A stretch of DNA of 64,000 bases, taken from the NCBI GenBank assembly GCA_002429385.1, contig DIZL01000029.1:159780-223779 (forward strand), in the 5' to 3' direction. Both the position numbers and the translations under genes were made by a program. Each line of letters starts with the position of its first letter. Within the stretch, counting starts at the first letter, position 1. This document shows positions 17,643 through 27,400 of the stretch, piece by piece. The notes beneath the pieces are model-generated. The model worked only from the letters and a program-made list of their open reading frames with translations. It made no database searches and was not told the origin of the DNA. The stretch comes from Prolixibacteraceae bacterium UBA6029. GTDB taxonomy: Bacteria > Bacteroidota > Bacteroidia > Bacteroidales > Prolixibacteraceae.

Positions 17643-18272
17643 CTACTTCGCCGGTGGGGTCTTTTTATCGATCAAACCGAGGTCATACGGGGTTATATCT
17701 ACTATCGCATATCGGGCTATACTACAGATATTCATCTCATCTAAGATGTCTACCAGGTTTTTATAGTTCGAATCATCAGTGGCCTTGATCATTATGGTCG
17801 GCGCACTCTTGGCAGCTTTGTATTCTGACAGCTTTTTATTATAGTCTTCTTCACTAATCTTCCGAGCTGCTTTATCAAGCTTTAATTGGTTCACATTATT
17901 CACGACTTCTGAATTTCTTTTCACCAGCATTTGCCGGATTCCGTTCGAAGAATAATCTGTTAACACCAGTTCAGGATCAACGCCATTTTCCTGTGCCCCA
18001 AAAAAGTAGTAAAGTCTGTTCTCTTTCCCAAGCAAAACGGTAATAGCCTGTGAGGCTTTCACCTTATTCTGATCTTCGTCCTTTACATCATCTTTTGTAG
18101 GCACAGTTAACTCCATCGTCTGAGGTTTCAGCATGGAGGTTGTAAGCATAAAAAAGGTTATCAGGAGAAATCCCAAATCAACCATTGGCGTTAAGTCAAC
18201 ACGGGTAGCGTGCTTCTTTTGCTTTGGTTTTTTACCTTTTTTGCCTTTATCTTCAACTTGCATTTCAGCCAT
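17643..18272 (-). CDS. exbD: ExbD/TolR family protein, second copy
   Basis: The 209-residue protein has a basic N-tail (KGKKGKKPKQKKHATRVDLTP), one membrane helix MVDLGFLLITFFMLTTSM carrying the conserved proton-channel Asp (VDLGF), and a periplasmic ExbD domain. It forms the H+-driven motor with ExbB. It differs from the first copy by a longer basic N-tail and an insertion of ~50 residues in the periplasmic part. Two exbD genes in series are usual in Bacteroidota. Confidence 0.93.
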   Translation of the reverse strand: MAEMQVEDKGKKGKKPKQKKHATRVDLTPMVDLGFLLITFFMLTTSMLKPQTMELTVPTKDDVKDEDQNKVKASQAITVLLGKENRLYYFFGAQENGVDPELVLTDYSSNGIRQMLVKRNSEVVNNVNQLKLDKAARKISEEDYNKKLSEYKAAKSAPTIMIKATDDSNYKNLVDILDEMNICSIARYAIVDITPYDLGLIDKKTPPAK

Positions 18273-18285
18273 AGTTCTATCCTTT

Positions 18286-18897
18286 CTATTTATGGACCTC
18301 TTTGAGGCTGGTGATCAGATTATACCTGTTCTCTTTTATATCCTGAAGCGAAGTCATGACTCGCTTGATAACTTTGTAGGGTGTCTGTTGGTCAGCTTTA
18401 ATTGCTAGTCGCAATTTAGGGTTGATTTTCCGGGCATTTTTCATCCATGCACTAAACTGATTGTTTAACGAATCTGTTGGAATTCCAAGAGCAGCATCTT
18501 TGCTATCTCTTTTTTCGGGTGACAGGGCAAGAAATGCATGCATTTTTTCGATCGGCACTCCGGAACTACTGATTTTACTGAATTCATTAAGTTCTTTTTC
18601 ATCAAAGGCAGGTATTGTAGCTGCGTAAGCTAAGCCTAAAGTCTTCAGTAATTCTTTCCGATCCTGCTGGGTATCCAATCCGAAGAAAACCTTGCCGTCC
18701 TTGTCAATAAGGACTGTAGCTATATCTCTTTCCGGAATTTTAATTTCCGCAACAGAGGCTGGAATAGCTACCACAATTGGTTCTTTGGCTACAAAATTGG
18801 ATGTCAGCATAAAAAATGTAAGCAATAAAAAAGCCACGTCACACATGGCAGTCATATCGACTGTCGTGCTTTTTCTGGGTACTTTTACCTTTGGCAT
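18286..18897 (-). CDS. exbD: ExbD/TolR family protein, first copy
   Basis: The 203-residue protein begins MPKVKVPRKSTTVDMTAMCD and has the membrane helix AMCDVAFLLLTFFMLTSNF with the channel Asp. The periplasmic domain follows, with the ExbD-like closing strand LRLAIKADQQTPYKVIKRVM. It starts 13 bases after exbB and ends 13 bases before the second exbD, so the three genes are surely cotranscribed. The two copies are only moderately alike, so they probably have distinct places in the motor. Confidence 0.93.
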   Translation of the reverse strand: MPKVKVPRKSTTVDMTAMCDVAFLLLTFFMLTSNFVAKEPIVVAIPASVAEIKIPERDIATVLIDKDGKVFFGLDTQQDRKELLKTLGLAYAATIPAFDEKELNEFSKISSSGVPIEKMHAFLALSPEKRDSKDAALGIPTDSLNNQFSAWMKNARKINPKLRLAIKADQQTPYKVIKRVMTSLQDIKENRYNLITSLKEVHK

Positions 18898-18910
18898 TTT
18901 TTATTTTATC

Positions 18911-19732
18911 TTATTGATTTTTTGCAGCAAATGTGTTAACGATAGTAAAACCTCCTTCATCAATTGAATAGGTCAACTTGTCAATTTTAGTGGTAAAGAA
19001 ATTGTAAAAAATAATGGCCAAAGCTGAAGTTCCAATACCGAATGCAGTATTGATCAATGCTTCAGAAATACCGGCTGCCAACTGAACCGAGTCAGGAGCA
19101 CCTGCATTAGCCAAAGCAGAGAATGCCTTGATCATACCAATTACTGTCCCCAACAGACCCATCAAGGTAGCGATAGAAGCAATGGTTGACAAAACAACTA
19201 GATTTTGTTCCAGAGCAGGTAGTTCAAGTGAAGTTGCTTCTTCAATTTCTTTCTGAATAGAGACAATCTTCTGATCTTTAGGAAGTGTTTTTTCTTTTTC
19301 CATTTCCTGGTATTTAACCAGTCCACTTAAAATTACATTGGCAACCGAACCTTTTTGCACATTGCAAGCTTCTTTAGCGGCTTCAATTTTACCACCATCG
19401 AGAAATTCATTAATGTCTGAGACAAAATCAACGACTTTACCTTTGCCGGCTGCTTTGGTAATAGCCATGTAACGTTCAACTGCAAAAGCAAGAACGGTCA
19501 GCAACAAACTGATGATAATAGGCACAATCGGACCACCCTTGTAGATAATGCCAAACATGTTTCCTGGAAGTGCAGCATTTGCATTATTCCCGCCCACAAA
19601 ATTGGAGCTATCACCAAATACAAACATATAAACTGCAATTGCTGCAAGTAATGCTACCGGGATAACAGCAGATGAAAAGCCTATCTTAAAGCCCTTCGAT
19701 GATTTTTTGTTAGATTTCATTTGAGATTTCAT
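18911..19732 (-). CDS. exbB: MotA/TolQ/ExbB proton channel family protein
   Basis: This 273-residue protein is the first gene of the operon. A basic N-tail precedes a membrane helix (VIPVALLAAIAVYMFVFG), then GPIVPIIISLLLTVLAFAVERY, then a cytoplasmic segment. The MotA/ExbB signature follows in LVVLSTIASIATLMGLLGTVIGMIKAF and GISEALINTAFGIGTSALAIIFYNFF. It is the stator/channel subunit that powers TonB with ExbD. It is of the larger Bacteroidota type with an additional N-terminal helix. The long AT-rich 5' region (19733-19975) should hold the operon promoter; I could not fix the boxes. Confidence 0.94.
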   Translation of the reverse strand: MKSQMKSNKKSSKGFKIGFSSAVIPVALLAAIAVYMFVFGDSSNFVGGNNANAALPGNMFGIIYKGGPIVPIIISLLLTVLAFAVERYMAITKAAGKGKVVDFVSDINEFLDGGKIEAAKEACNVQKGSVANVILSGLVKYQEMEKEKTLPKDQKIVSIQKEIEEATSLELPALEQNLVVLSTIASIATLMGLLGTVIGMIKAFSALANAGAPDSVQLAAGISEALINTAFGIGTSALAIIFYNFFTTKIDKLTYSIDEGGFTIVNTFAAKNQ

Positions 19733-19975
19733 TTAATTTAATTTTTAAAATAAGAATTTGCCACACAAAATACACAATATAATAATAATTAGTAACTTAA
19801 TCACTTTAATTGCGAATTATTTTGTTCTGAATCCGTAAATAAAGTTTCTATTCTGATGTTTTTATTGAGTTTTTTGTCCTTTTCCTTTATTTAAGGATTT
19901 CTTAAAACAGGGAAAAGACTAAACTAAATAATTGTATCGTTCCTCCATTCCGTAATTGAATGAAAAAACGATCGG

Positions 19976-20347
19976 CTAAAGTATAAAATTTCCTGTTTGA
20001 ATATACAAAGGAACAAAAATAATGCTGAAGCAATTGGTCTTGAAATCGAAAGTTCCGGTTCCAGACTGATTGCTTTTTGCTGCGAAATGATCATATCTGT
20101 TTTTAAAATCTTCTGAATTAAGATAAAAAGGAAGATTGCCGGAGTCCTTTGGATAAGGAGGTTTGAGCCTCAAAACAGGCTGAACTTCCCCTTCATCATG
20201 AAATGATCGAACCAACTCTTCGAAAATAGAATATCGTTCCGTTTCTTCAGTGATAGATTTATCTGCTATTGCCGTCAGAGTTGATGAAAATAATTGCTGA
20301 CCAGCAAGCAGGATACAAACCGTAAAAAGTATTTTAAGCTTTTTCAT
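19976..20347 (-). CDS. Small secreted protein of unknown function
   Basis: Start placed at 20347, where MKKLKILFTVCILLAGQQLF forms a standard signal peptide; in-frame ATGs at 20359 and 20389 would only lengthen the tail before it. The mature ~100 residues contain EETERYSIFEELVRSFHDE, a Pro-rich LRLKPPYPKDSG and a hydrophobic C-terminus. I recognise no family. It lies upstream of the exb operon on the same strand with a 243-base gap. Composition and signal peptide make it likely to be real; function is unknown. Confidence 0.55.
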   Translation of the reverse strand: MKKLKILFTVCILLAGQQLFSSTLTAIADKSITEETERYSIFEELVRSFHDEGEVQPVLRLKPPYPKDSGNLPFYLNSEDFKNRYDHFAAKSNQSGTGTFDFKTNCFSIIFVPLYIQTGNFIL

Positions 20348-20529
20348 CGTTTTAAGCATAGTAATATGCTCTTTCAAAAAGGATGCCAAGTTATTTATTT
20401 ATTAAATATTTAATTTTTGGACGGGGTCTTTTTAATATTAATTTAACAAACAGGTGAAACAAGCCATTTACTGCATTTCGTATATACATAGACCTTATTC
20501 CCATACTTTCCCGAAGGTAATACTTCTAT

Positions 20530-20760
20530 TCTCTGTCGTACCACTGTCATACCTCTTTCATACCACTTTCAGTACAAATTCGTAACAAATTCGAATCAAA
20601 TACGTAACAAATTCGATACAAATTCGAACGGCTACGAATTTGTTACGAATTTGTATCGAATTATATTCGAATTTGTTACGAATTTGTACTGAAAGAGGTA
20701 TGACAGTGGTATGACAGTGGTACGATAGTGGTACGATAGTGATACAACAATGGTATAGCG
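20530..20760. repeat. Very large imperfect palindrome made of nested word repeats
   Basis: Two word sets are nested. Outer parts repeat taccactgtca/tgacagtggta; inner parts repeat the 11-bp word acaaattcgta and its complement tacgaatttgt. The arms (about 20533-20630 and 20636-20755) are reverse complements with insertions, centred near 20633 (cggctacg). It fills the gap between the U32 peptidase stop and the small secreted gene. No gene fits; a transcript could form a long hairpin. Confidence 0.8.
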
Positions 20761-20806
20761 TAGGTAATTAATAATCAGGAGTCAGAAGACTGATTTAACC
20801 GATGAG

Positions 20807-22798
20807 TTAACTAAGTCCAAGTTTAAAGTTGAAGCTGGTGGATGGTTGAACGGATTCGGCGCTGATATATTTTTTCAGGATCCGCTTTACAATATTGGCA
20901 GTCATCAATTCGCCCGTATAGTCTATCAGGAAGCGGTTGAATCCATTCTTCTCCAACTGAATCCGGTAATGTAACAAGGCAACAGGAATTACGGGAGTTA
21001 CAATTGTAATTCCATCCTTTACGGTTATCCTGAATCTTTTGTTATTCTCATCCGCAAATAACTTGTTTTCAGTACTAACCCTGACTGGCATTCTGGAATA
21101 GAATAACTCAGGATAAAAATAAATGGGTACGATTCCCTGTTTATTCGTCATCGACAATAAATTATCCAGATCATTTTCAAAGGGATACATAAATCCGCAT
21201 GCCTTTTCATCCTGAAGCATTCGGGCAGAGGCATCATTTAATACATAAACATTTTCGTTGCAGCTGAACTTAGCGCCAGATGGCAGTAATGTTTTCTGTG
21301 AGAGGTGACTGATGAAAAAATGGGTAAAACCGGCGGCAAAAAGTTTAGCGGTAAGGATTCGGTAATAATCCAGTTGATTCTCCGAAATGAATTTGGGCAA
21401 TTCGATGCGTATTTTTTGTTTATTCTGCTGATGAATAGCTGTCTGAACATCAAACTGATCCCAGTCTGAACGTTTATAGGATAGAATTACTGCATCGTAA
21501 TCCTCAAACCGAAGTTTATTCATCCATTCGGGGCTGCCGATACGAACAAGTAACATGGGCTTTTGTGGTTGACTATCTTCAATCTTAAGACTTTTTTTGA
21601 TTTCAGGCTTTTTAACCGGTTGTTTTTTCAGTTCCTGAAGGGTATTGATATTTCCCAGGCGGGAGGAGAACGTTTGAGTTTTTACGCGTACAAGCAAAAT
21701 CTCATCTCCCTTGCTGATCTGTCGGCACAAATCCGTAGGAATTTGATAGGAATTTCCGACTTGGGTAAAGTTTTCGACTTTTACATACAATTGCTCGTCA
21801 TCATTCTTTTTACGGATCCGAAGTCGGTATCCCTGGCTTAATTCAACACTGCTTTGAAACGAGATGGATACGCGGTCAACTTCGGCAATCTGACCAATTA
21901 CAATGCCAATAGAGGCATCCTCCGTAATTCCATCGGTAATATGACCTCCAAGAAACCAGGAAGTTTTTTCACGCCCCATATCCATTTCAAGCATCTTAAC
22001 GGCTTCATCCGTCTTATGAGGATTATCAAGTACCATCCGATAGGCTTTGCATACCTGAAAAACATAGTCTGCTGATTTCATACGTCCTTCGATTTTCAAG
22101 GAACGAATGCCCAATTCCATTAACCTCTGCAGGTTTTCAATTTGCTGGTTGTCTTTCAGACTAAAAAGTGAATGCTGCTGGTCTCCCTCCTGATAAATCC
22201 TCCGGCAACTCTGTTTACAGATTCCACGGTTGGCTCCCTGCCCCCCTGCATAACTGCTGAACAGGCACATTCCCGAAAATGAATAGCACAGGGCTCCATG
22301 GACAAACACCTCCAGATCGGCCTTGCTGTGTCGGGTAATCAATTCCAATTCAGGCATGGTTAATTCCCTTGCAAGAACTGTTCTGATTATCCCTTTTGAC
22401 GCACCATAATTGACTCCTGCCGAATTGTGATTGCCCATTTGGGTACTTGCATGCAGAATCAATGCCGGAAAGAATTTGTGTGCAATATAATATGCGCCCC
22501 AATCCTGGATAATTATCCCGTCGACCTTTAGCGAATCAAGAAATGCCAGCACATCGATCAGTTGATCGATTTCCCTGTTTTTGATCAGTATATTGAGCGT
22601 GACGTAGACTTTGATCCTTTTTTCATGAGCTTTCTGAACTACAAGCTGAAGGAGGGGTTTGGTGAAATTGCTGGCACGGCCACGGGCATTAAATTCCTGA
22701 AGACCCATATAAACGGCATCGGCTCCGCCATTTATGGCAGCGTAAAAGGATTCCACATTTCCGACAGGAGCTAATAATTCGGGTTTTCGACTGACCAT
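20807..22798 (-). CDS. Peptidase U32 family protein
   Basis: The 663-residue protein begins KPELLAPVGNVESFYAAINGGADAVYMG, the standard U32 start. It carries the family signature EVFVHGALCYSFSGMC followed by GICKQSCRR, whose cysteines probably hold an iron-sulfur cluster. IRSLKIEGRMKSADYV follows. Residues ~390-663 are an extra C-terminal region with further barrel-like segments. U32 members in bacteria such as RlhA and TrhP act in RNA hydroxylation, others were described as collagenases; which applies here is not decidable. Monocistronic; both flanks are filled by inverted repeats. Confidence 0.92.
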   Translation of the reverse strand: MVSRKPELLAPVGNVESFYAAINGGADAVYMGLQEFNARGRASNFTKPLLQLVVQKAHEKRIKVYVTLNILIKNREIDQLIDVLAFLDSLKVDGIIIQDWGAYYIAHKFFPALILHASTQMGNHNSAGVNYGASKGIIRTVLARELTMPELELITRHSKADLEVFVHGALCYSFSGMCLFSSYAGGQGANRGICKQSCRRIYQEGDQQHSLFSLKDNQQIENLQRLMELGIRSLKIEGRMKSADYVFQVCKAYRMVLDNPHKTDEAVKMLEMDMGREKTSWFLGGHITDGITEDASIGIVIGQIAEVDRVSISFQSSVELSQGYRLRIRKKNDDEQLYVKVENFTQVGNSYQIPTDLCRQISKGDEILLVRVKTQTFSSRLGNINTLQELKKQPVKKPEIKKSLKIEDSQPQKPMLLVRIGSPEWMNKLRFEDYDAVILSYKRSDWDQFDVQTAIHQQNKQKIRIELPKFISENQLDYYRILTAKLFAAGFTHFFISHLSQKTLLPSGAKFSCNENVYVLNDASARMLQDEKACGFMYPFENDLDNLLSMTNKQGIVPIYFYPELFYSRMPVRVSTENKLFADENNKRFRITVKDGITIVTPVIPVALLHYRIQLEKNGFNRFLIDYTGELMTANIVKRILKKYISAESVQPSTSFNFKLGLS

Positions 22799-22868
22799 CA
22801 GGATTAATTAAGTAATAGAAATAATTTAATGTCGTATTTTATCTTCGAATAAAAACGGACAAATTCTT

Positions 22869-22998
22869 TCACCGCTACGCGGCTTCTATTCTTGTTATTC
22901 AATTTACTTCTACCATACTTACACCGCTATGCGGCTATTCTATAGGTGCGTAGCACTGGCAGTATGGTAGCAAAAGTACAGAAAGTCGAAAATGAGCC
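22869..22998. repeat. Nested inverted repeat with ccgctaygcgg palindromes
   Basis: Three variants of the palindromic word caccgctatgcggct occur at about 22869-22884, 22922-22936 and 22995-23010 (last in inverse form, gccgcttagcggtga). Between them ctaccatactt (22910-22920) pairs with agtatggtag (22961-22970). The structure lies in the divergent gap between the U32 and AAA ATPase genes. Nothing else of note is seen in 22799-23219. Confidence 0.6.
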
Positions 22999-23219
22999 GC
23001 TTAGCGGTGACACAATATATGTAATGCACCATTATTTGATTCCCTGAACTTATATCCTGCAAAAGTAAAAAAGTTTTCATTGTTTCCATTTGGTCAGCCG
23101 AATGGATAAGAAGTGGACTATTCACCGATAAAATTAACATTTTGATGCAAAGATTACAATGAACCCTTATTTTTAACAAATATAAATTACATTTTTAAAT
23201 CATATTTGTCATCTGAAGA

Positions 23220-23251
23220 TTGCAATTTACATTCAAAAAAGACTATTTTTG
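23220..23251 (+). promoter_or_regulatory. Promoter-like boxes of the AAA ATPase gene
   Basis: TTG (23220-23222) is followed after 21 bases by TATTTTTG (23244-23251), a good -33/-7 match. The preferred ATG at 23270 is 18 bases downstream, implying a very short leader. Confidence 0.45.
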
Positions 23252-23269
23252 TTGCATAAAATTCTGTTG

Positions 23270-24448
23270 ATGCAAAATTTGGTCAATATTCATACTGCAT
23301 TACTTGAACAATCCAGGAAAACCATCCGTAGGGAACTTATGGATGAAATTAACTGGGATGACCGGATCATCGGGATCAAAGGATTCCGCGGAGTTGGGAA
23401 AACGACCTTTCTGATTGATATTATAAACGAGAAGTTTTCAAACGATAAATCCTGCCTTTACGTAAACCTGAATAACTTTTACTTCACGAAACGGAAGATC
23501 ATTTCGTTTGCTGATGAATTTTATAAGACCGGAGGTAAAACACTGATTCTGGATCAAATTCATAAATATCCCGATTGGGCTGCTGAATTGAAAGGGTGTT
23601 ACACTAATTTTCCTGATTTAAAAATCATATTCTCTGCCTCTCCTGTTCTCAGGGTCCTGGAAGAAAATAACGAGTTGAAGGAAATTGCTAAAATCTATCA
23701 CCTGGAAGGACTTTCCTTCCGTGAATACCTGAATTATCAATCGAATCAGAATTTCAAAAGATATACCCTTCAGGAAATACTGACCAATCATATTCATATC
23801 GCACAGGAAATTGTACAAGCCGTAAAACCGCTGGCTTTCTTTAATGATTATCTGAAAGATGGTTTTTATCCGTATTTTTTGGACAATAAAAGTTATTACA
23901 GCGAAACGCTGTTAAAGCATATCAATCTTGCATTGGAAATTGATGTGACTTACCTTAATCAAATTGATTTGCAGTATCTTCCGAAACTTCGGAAACTATT
24001 ACAGATCATTGCAAGCCAGTCACCATTTTCGCCAAATGTAAGCAAAATAAGTGCTGAGGTACAAACCTCCCGGGCAACCATCATGAATTATCTGCGGTAT
24101 ATGAAAAACGCAAGGATTATCAATATGCTTTTTTCGAATGGGAACGAGGATGAGATCAAGAAGCCCGATATGGTATATATGCACAACACCAATCTGATGT
24201 ATGCGATTGACGAGGGCAATATTACCAATAAAATATTGAGACAGACATTCTTCTACAATCAGGTCGGTTATAAGAATCAGATCAAGAGTTCAGTAAAGGC
24301 GGACTTTCTGGTCAATGATCTTTATCGGTTCAATGTAGGCGGCAAATATACCTCACCGTTTGAAGAAGGTTATTTTGCTGCAGCAGATATGATTGAAGTC
24401 GGAAATGATAATGTTATTCCACTTTGGTTATTTGGATTTTTATATTAG
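23270..24448 (+). CDS. AAA ATPase, AAA_14/DUF4143-like
   Basis: ATG at 23270 is preferred over an upstream TTG because the promoter boxes lie at 23244-23251. The 392-residue protein has Walker A GFRGVGKTT (38-46) and a Walker B strand TLILDQIHKYPDW, in which Asp-Gln replaces the usual Asp-Glu. Then FSASPVLRVLE and HLEGLSFREYLNY, typical of the AAA_14 domain, are followed by a C-terminal winged-helix/nuclease-like part (VSKISAEVQTSRATIMNYLRYMKNA, KADFLV). These ATPases are widespread, and their substrates are mostly unknown. It is a single gene before PFOR, 43 bases apart, possibly cotranscribed but not obviously linked in function. Confidence 0.85.
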   Translation: MQNLVNIHTALLEQSRKTIRRELMDEINWDDRIIGIKGFRGVGKTTFLIDIINEKFSNDKSCLYVNLNNFYFTKRKIISFADEFYKTGGKTLILDQIHKYPDWAAELKGCYTNFPDLKIIFSASPVLRVLEENNELKEIAKIYHLEGLSFREYLNYQSNQNFKRYTLQEILTNHIHIAQEIVQAVKPLAFFNDYLKDGFYPYFLDNKSYYSETLLKHINLALEIDVTYLNQIDLQYLPKLRKLLQIIASQSPFSPNVSKISAEVQTSRATIMNYLRYMKNARIINMLFSNGNEDEIKKPDMVYMHNTNLMYAIDEGNITNKILRQTFFYNQVGYKNQIKSSVKADFLVNDLYRFNVGGKYTSPFEEGYFAAADMIEVGNDNVIPLWLFGFLY

Positions 24449-24491
24449 AAAATGACGATTGATAAAATAAAATTGAATTAAACTATAAAAA

Positions 24492-27400
24492 ATGGCAAAA
24501 CAAAAAAAGTTCATTACATGTGACGGAAATTATGCCGCAGCGCATATTAGTTACATGTTCAGTGAGGTAGCTTGTATCTACCCAATTACGCCATCATCAA
24601 CAATGGCCGAATATGTTGACGAATGGGCAGCAGGAGGAAAAACCAATATTTTTGGTCGTCCGGTCCGTTTAGCCGAAATGCAGAGCGAAGGTGGAGCTGC
24701 CGGGGCGGTTCACGGAGCTTTACAATCCGGTTCATTAACGACAACATACACTGCATCACAGGGGTTGTTACTGATGATCCCTAACATGTATAAAATAGCA
24801 GGAGAATTACTTCCCTGTGTCTTTCATATCAGTGCCCGTGCTTTGGCCAGTCATGCTTTATCGATATTTGGAGACCATAGCGACGTTTATGCCGCCCGCC
24901 AAACCGGGTTTGCCATGTTGGCAGCCGGTTCAGTTCAGGAAGAAATGGACCTTGCAGGAGTTTCACACCTGGCCACCTTAAAGTCAAGGATTCCATTCAT
25001 GGCCTTCTTTGATGGATTCCGTACTTCACACGAGATTCAGAAAATCGAAATGATTTCGCAGGAGGATATGCTTCCGTTGATTGATATGAACCTGATACAG
25101 GAATTCAGGGAAAGGGCTTTGAATCCTGAACATTCGGTAACAAAAGGTACAGCACAGAACCCTGATATTTTCTTCCAGGCCAGGGAAGCTTCGAACCGTT
25201 TTTATGATGCAGTTCCTGATATCGTTGAAGGTTACATGCAGGATATCAAAAAGATTACCGGTCGCGAATACCATCCATTTACCTATTATGGTGCCAAAGA
25301 TGCTGAAAACATCATCATCGCCATGGGCTCAGTTACTGAAACCATTCGTGAAACGGTCGATTACCTGGCCCTTCAGGGCAAAAAAGTCGGTTTATTGGTT
25401 GTGCATCTGTACCGCCCGTTCTCTGCAAAATATTTCCTGAATGTATTGCCAAAATCGGTAAAACGGATTGCAGTACTCGACCGCAGTAAAGAACCGGGAG
25501 CAACGGGAGAACCTTTGTATCTGGATATTTGCGAAGTTCTCTATGGAACAGAAAATGCACCACTTATTGTTGGAGGACGTTTTGGATTGGGTTCAAAAGA
25601 CACTACTCCTGCCCAGATTCTTTCGGTTTATGAAAACCTTGAACTAAATGAACCTAAAAATCAATTTACTATTGGGATTGTTGATGATGTAACCTTCAAA
25701 TCGCTTCCTTTAAAAGATGAAGTGAACGTTGCCCCTGCTGGAACTTACGAAGCAAAATTCTATGGATTGGGTTCTGACGGTACTGTAGGTGCAAACAAAA
25801 ACTCAATTAAAATCATCGGTGAAGCCACTGATAAATATTGCCAGGCTTATTTTGCATATGATTCAAAAAAATCCGGAGGATTCACCTCCTCTCACCTGCG
25901 TTTCGGTAACCAACCCATTCGTTCACCTTACCTGGTAAATAATCCAGACTTTGTAGCCTGCCACGTACCTGCATATCTGCATTTGTACGATGTATTGAAA
26001 GGTTTGAAAAAAGGCGGTTCGTTCCTGCTCAATTCCATCTGGGATGAGGAAGAAACGAAGAGTAAACTTCCTGATTCCATGAAGAAATACATGGCTGATA
26101 ACGGGATTAAATTCTATACCATCAACGGTACAAAGCTGGGAGAAGAAATTGGCCTGGGTAACCGCACCAATACCATCATGCAATCAGCATTCTTTAAAAT
26201 CACTGAAGTAATTCCTTTCGAAACTGCTGTTTACGAAATGAAGAAAGCCATCGTTAAATCGTATGGCAAGATGGGCGAAAAAGTGATCAACATGAATTAC
26301 GCGGCCGTTGAAGCCGGTGGAAATAATGTGGTGAAAATTGAAGTGCCTGCCGAATGGAAAAACATCGTTTTGAAGACCAATGGTGAAGACCATGACCGTC
26401 CTGAGTATATTAAAAACATAGTAGATGTGATCAATGCACAAAAGGGAGATGACTTACCTGTAAGTACATTCCTGGGTGCTGAAGATGGTACATTTATGGC
26501 AGGAACTGCCGCTTACGAAAAACGTGGTGTTGCCGTTAATGTTCCTGAATGGCAGGCAGAAAATTGTATTCAGTGTAATCAGTGTGCTTATGTATGTCCT
26601 CACGCTGCAATCCGTCCTTTCCTGATTGATGAAGACGAAATGGCTAAATTACCTGCAGGTACAAATTCACTTAAAGCAATACCAAACAAACAATTCCCTA
26701 ACCTTAATTTCAAGATTCAGGTCAGCGTTCTTGACTGTACCGGTTGCGGCAACTGTGCCGATGTGTGTCCATCGAAAGAAAAAGCGCTGGTAATGAAACC
26801 ACTTGGAACCCAGGAAGCTGAGATTTCACGCTGGAACTATTTCGATAAAAATGTAACCTATAAGGAAAAAATTGTCGAAAAAAGCAAAACGGTTAAGAAC
26901 TCACAGTTCGCACAACCTTTATTCGAGTTCTCGGGCGCTTGTGCCGGTTGTGGTGAAACTCCATACATCAAGCTTATTTCACAGCTCTTCGGAGAACGCA
27001 TGATGGTATCAAATGCTACAGGATGTTCCTCTATCTATGGTGGATCTGCTCCTTCAACCCCTTATTGCCAAAATAAGGAAAGTGGAAAAGGTGTAGCATG
27101 GGCCAACTCATTGTTTGAAGACAATGCTGAATATGGTTTTGGTATGTCTGAAGGTGTTTCGGCACAACGCGACCGTATCGAAATGATCATGAAAGATGCA
27201 CTATTAAAAGGTGCTTCGGAAGCAGAGAAAGAAGCATTCACTGCGTGGATTGAGAACAAACTCAACGGTGAAAAAACTGAAGAAGTTTCAGCTAAAGTCC
27301 GCGAAGTATTGGGGGACAGCAATGCCGCTTATGCAAAAGAAATCATGAGTTTGAAGCAATACCTGGTTAAAAAGTCACAATGGATCTTTGGTGGCGATGG

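Noticed and set aside
22940..23179. 79-codon minus-strand frame between the U32 and ATPase genes
   Set aside because: It runs through the inverted-repeat block and has no coding character.
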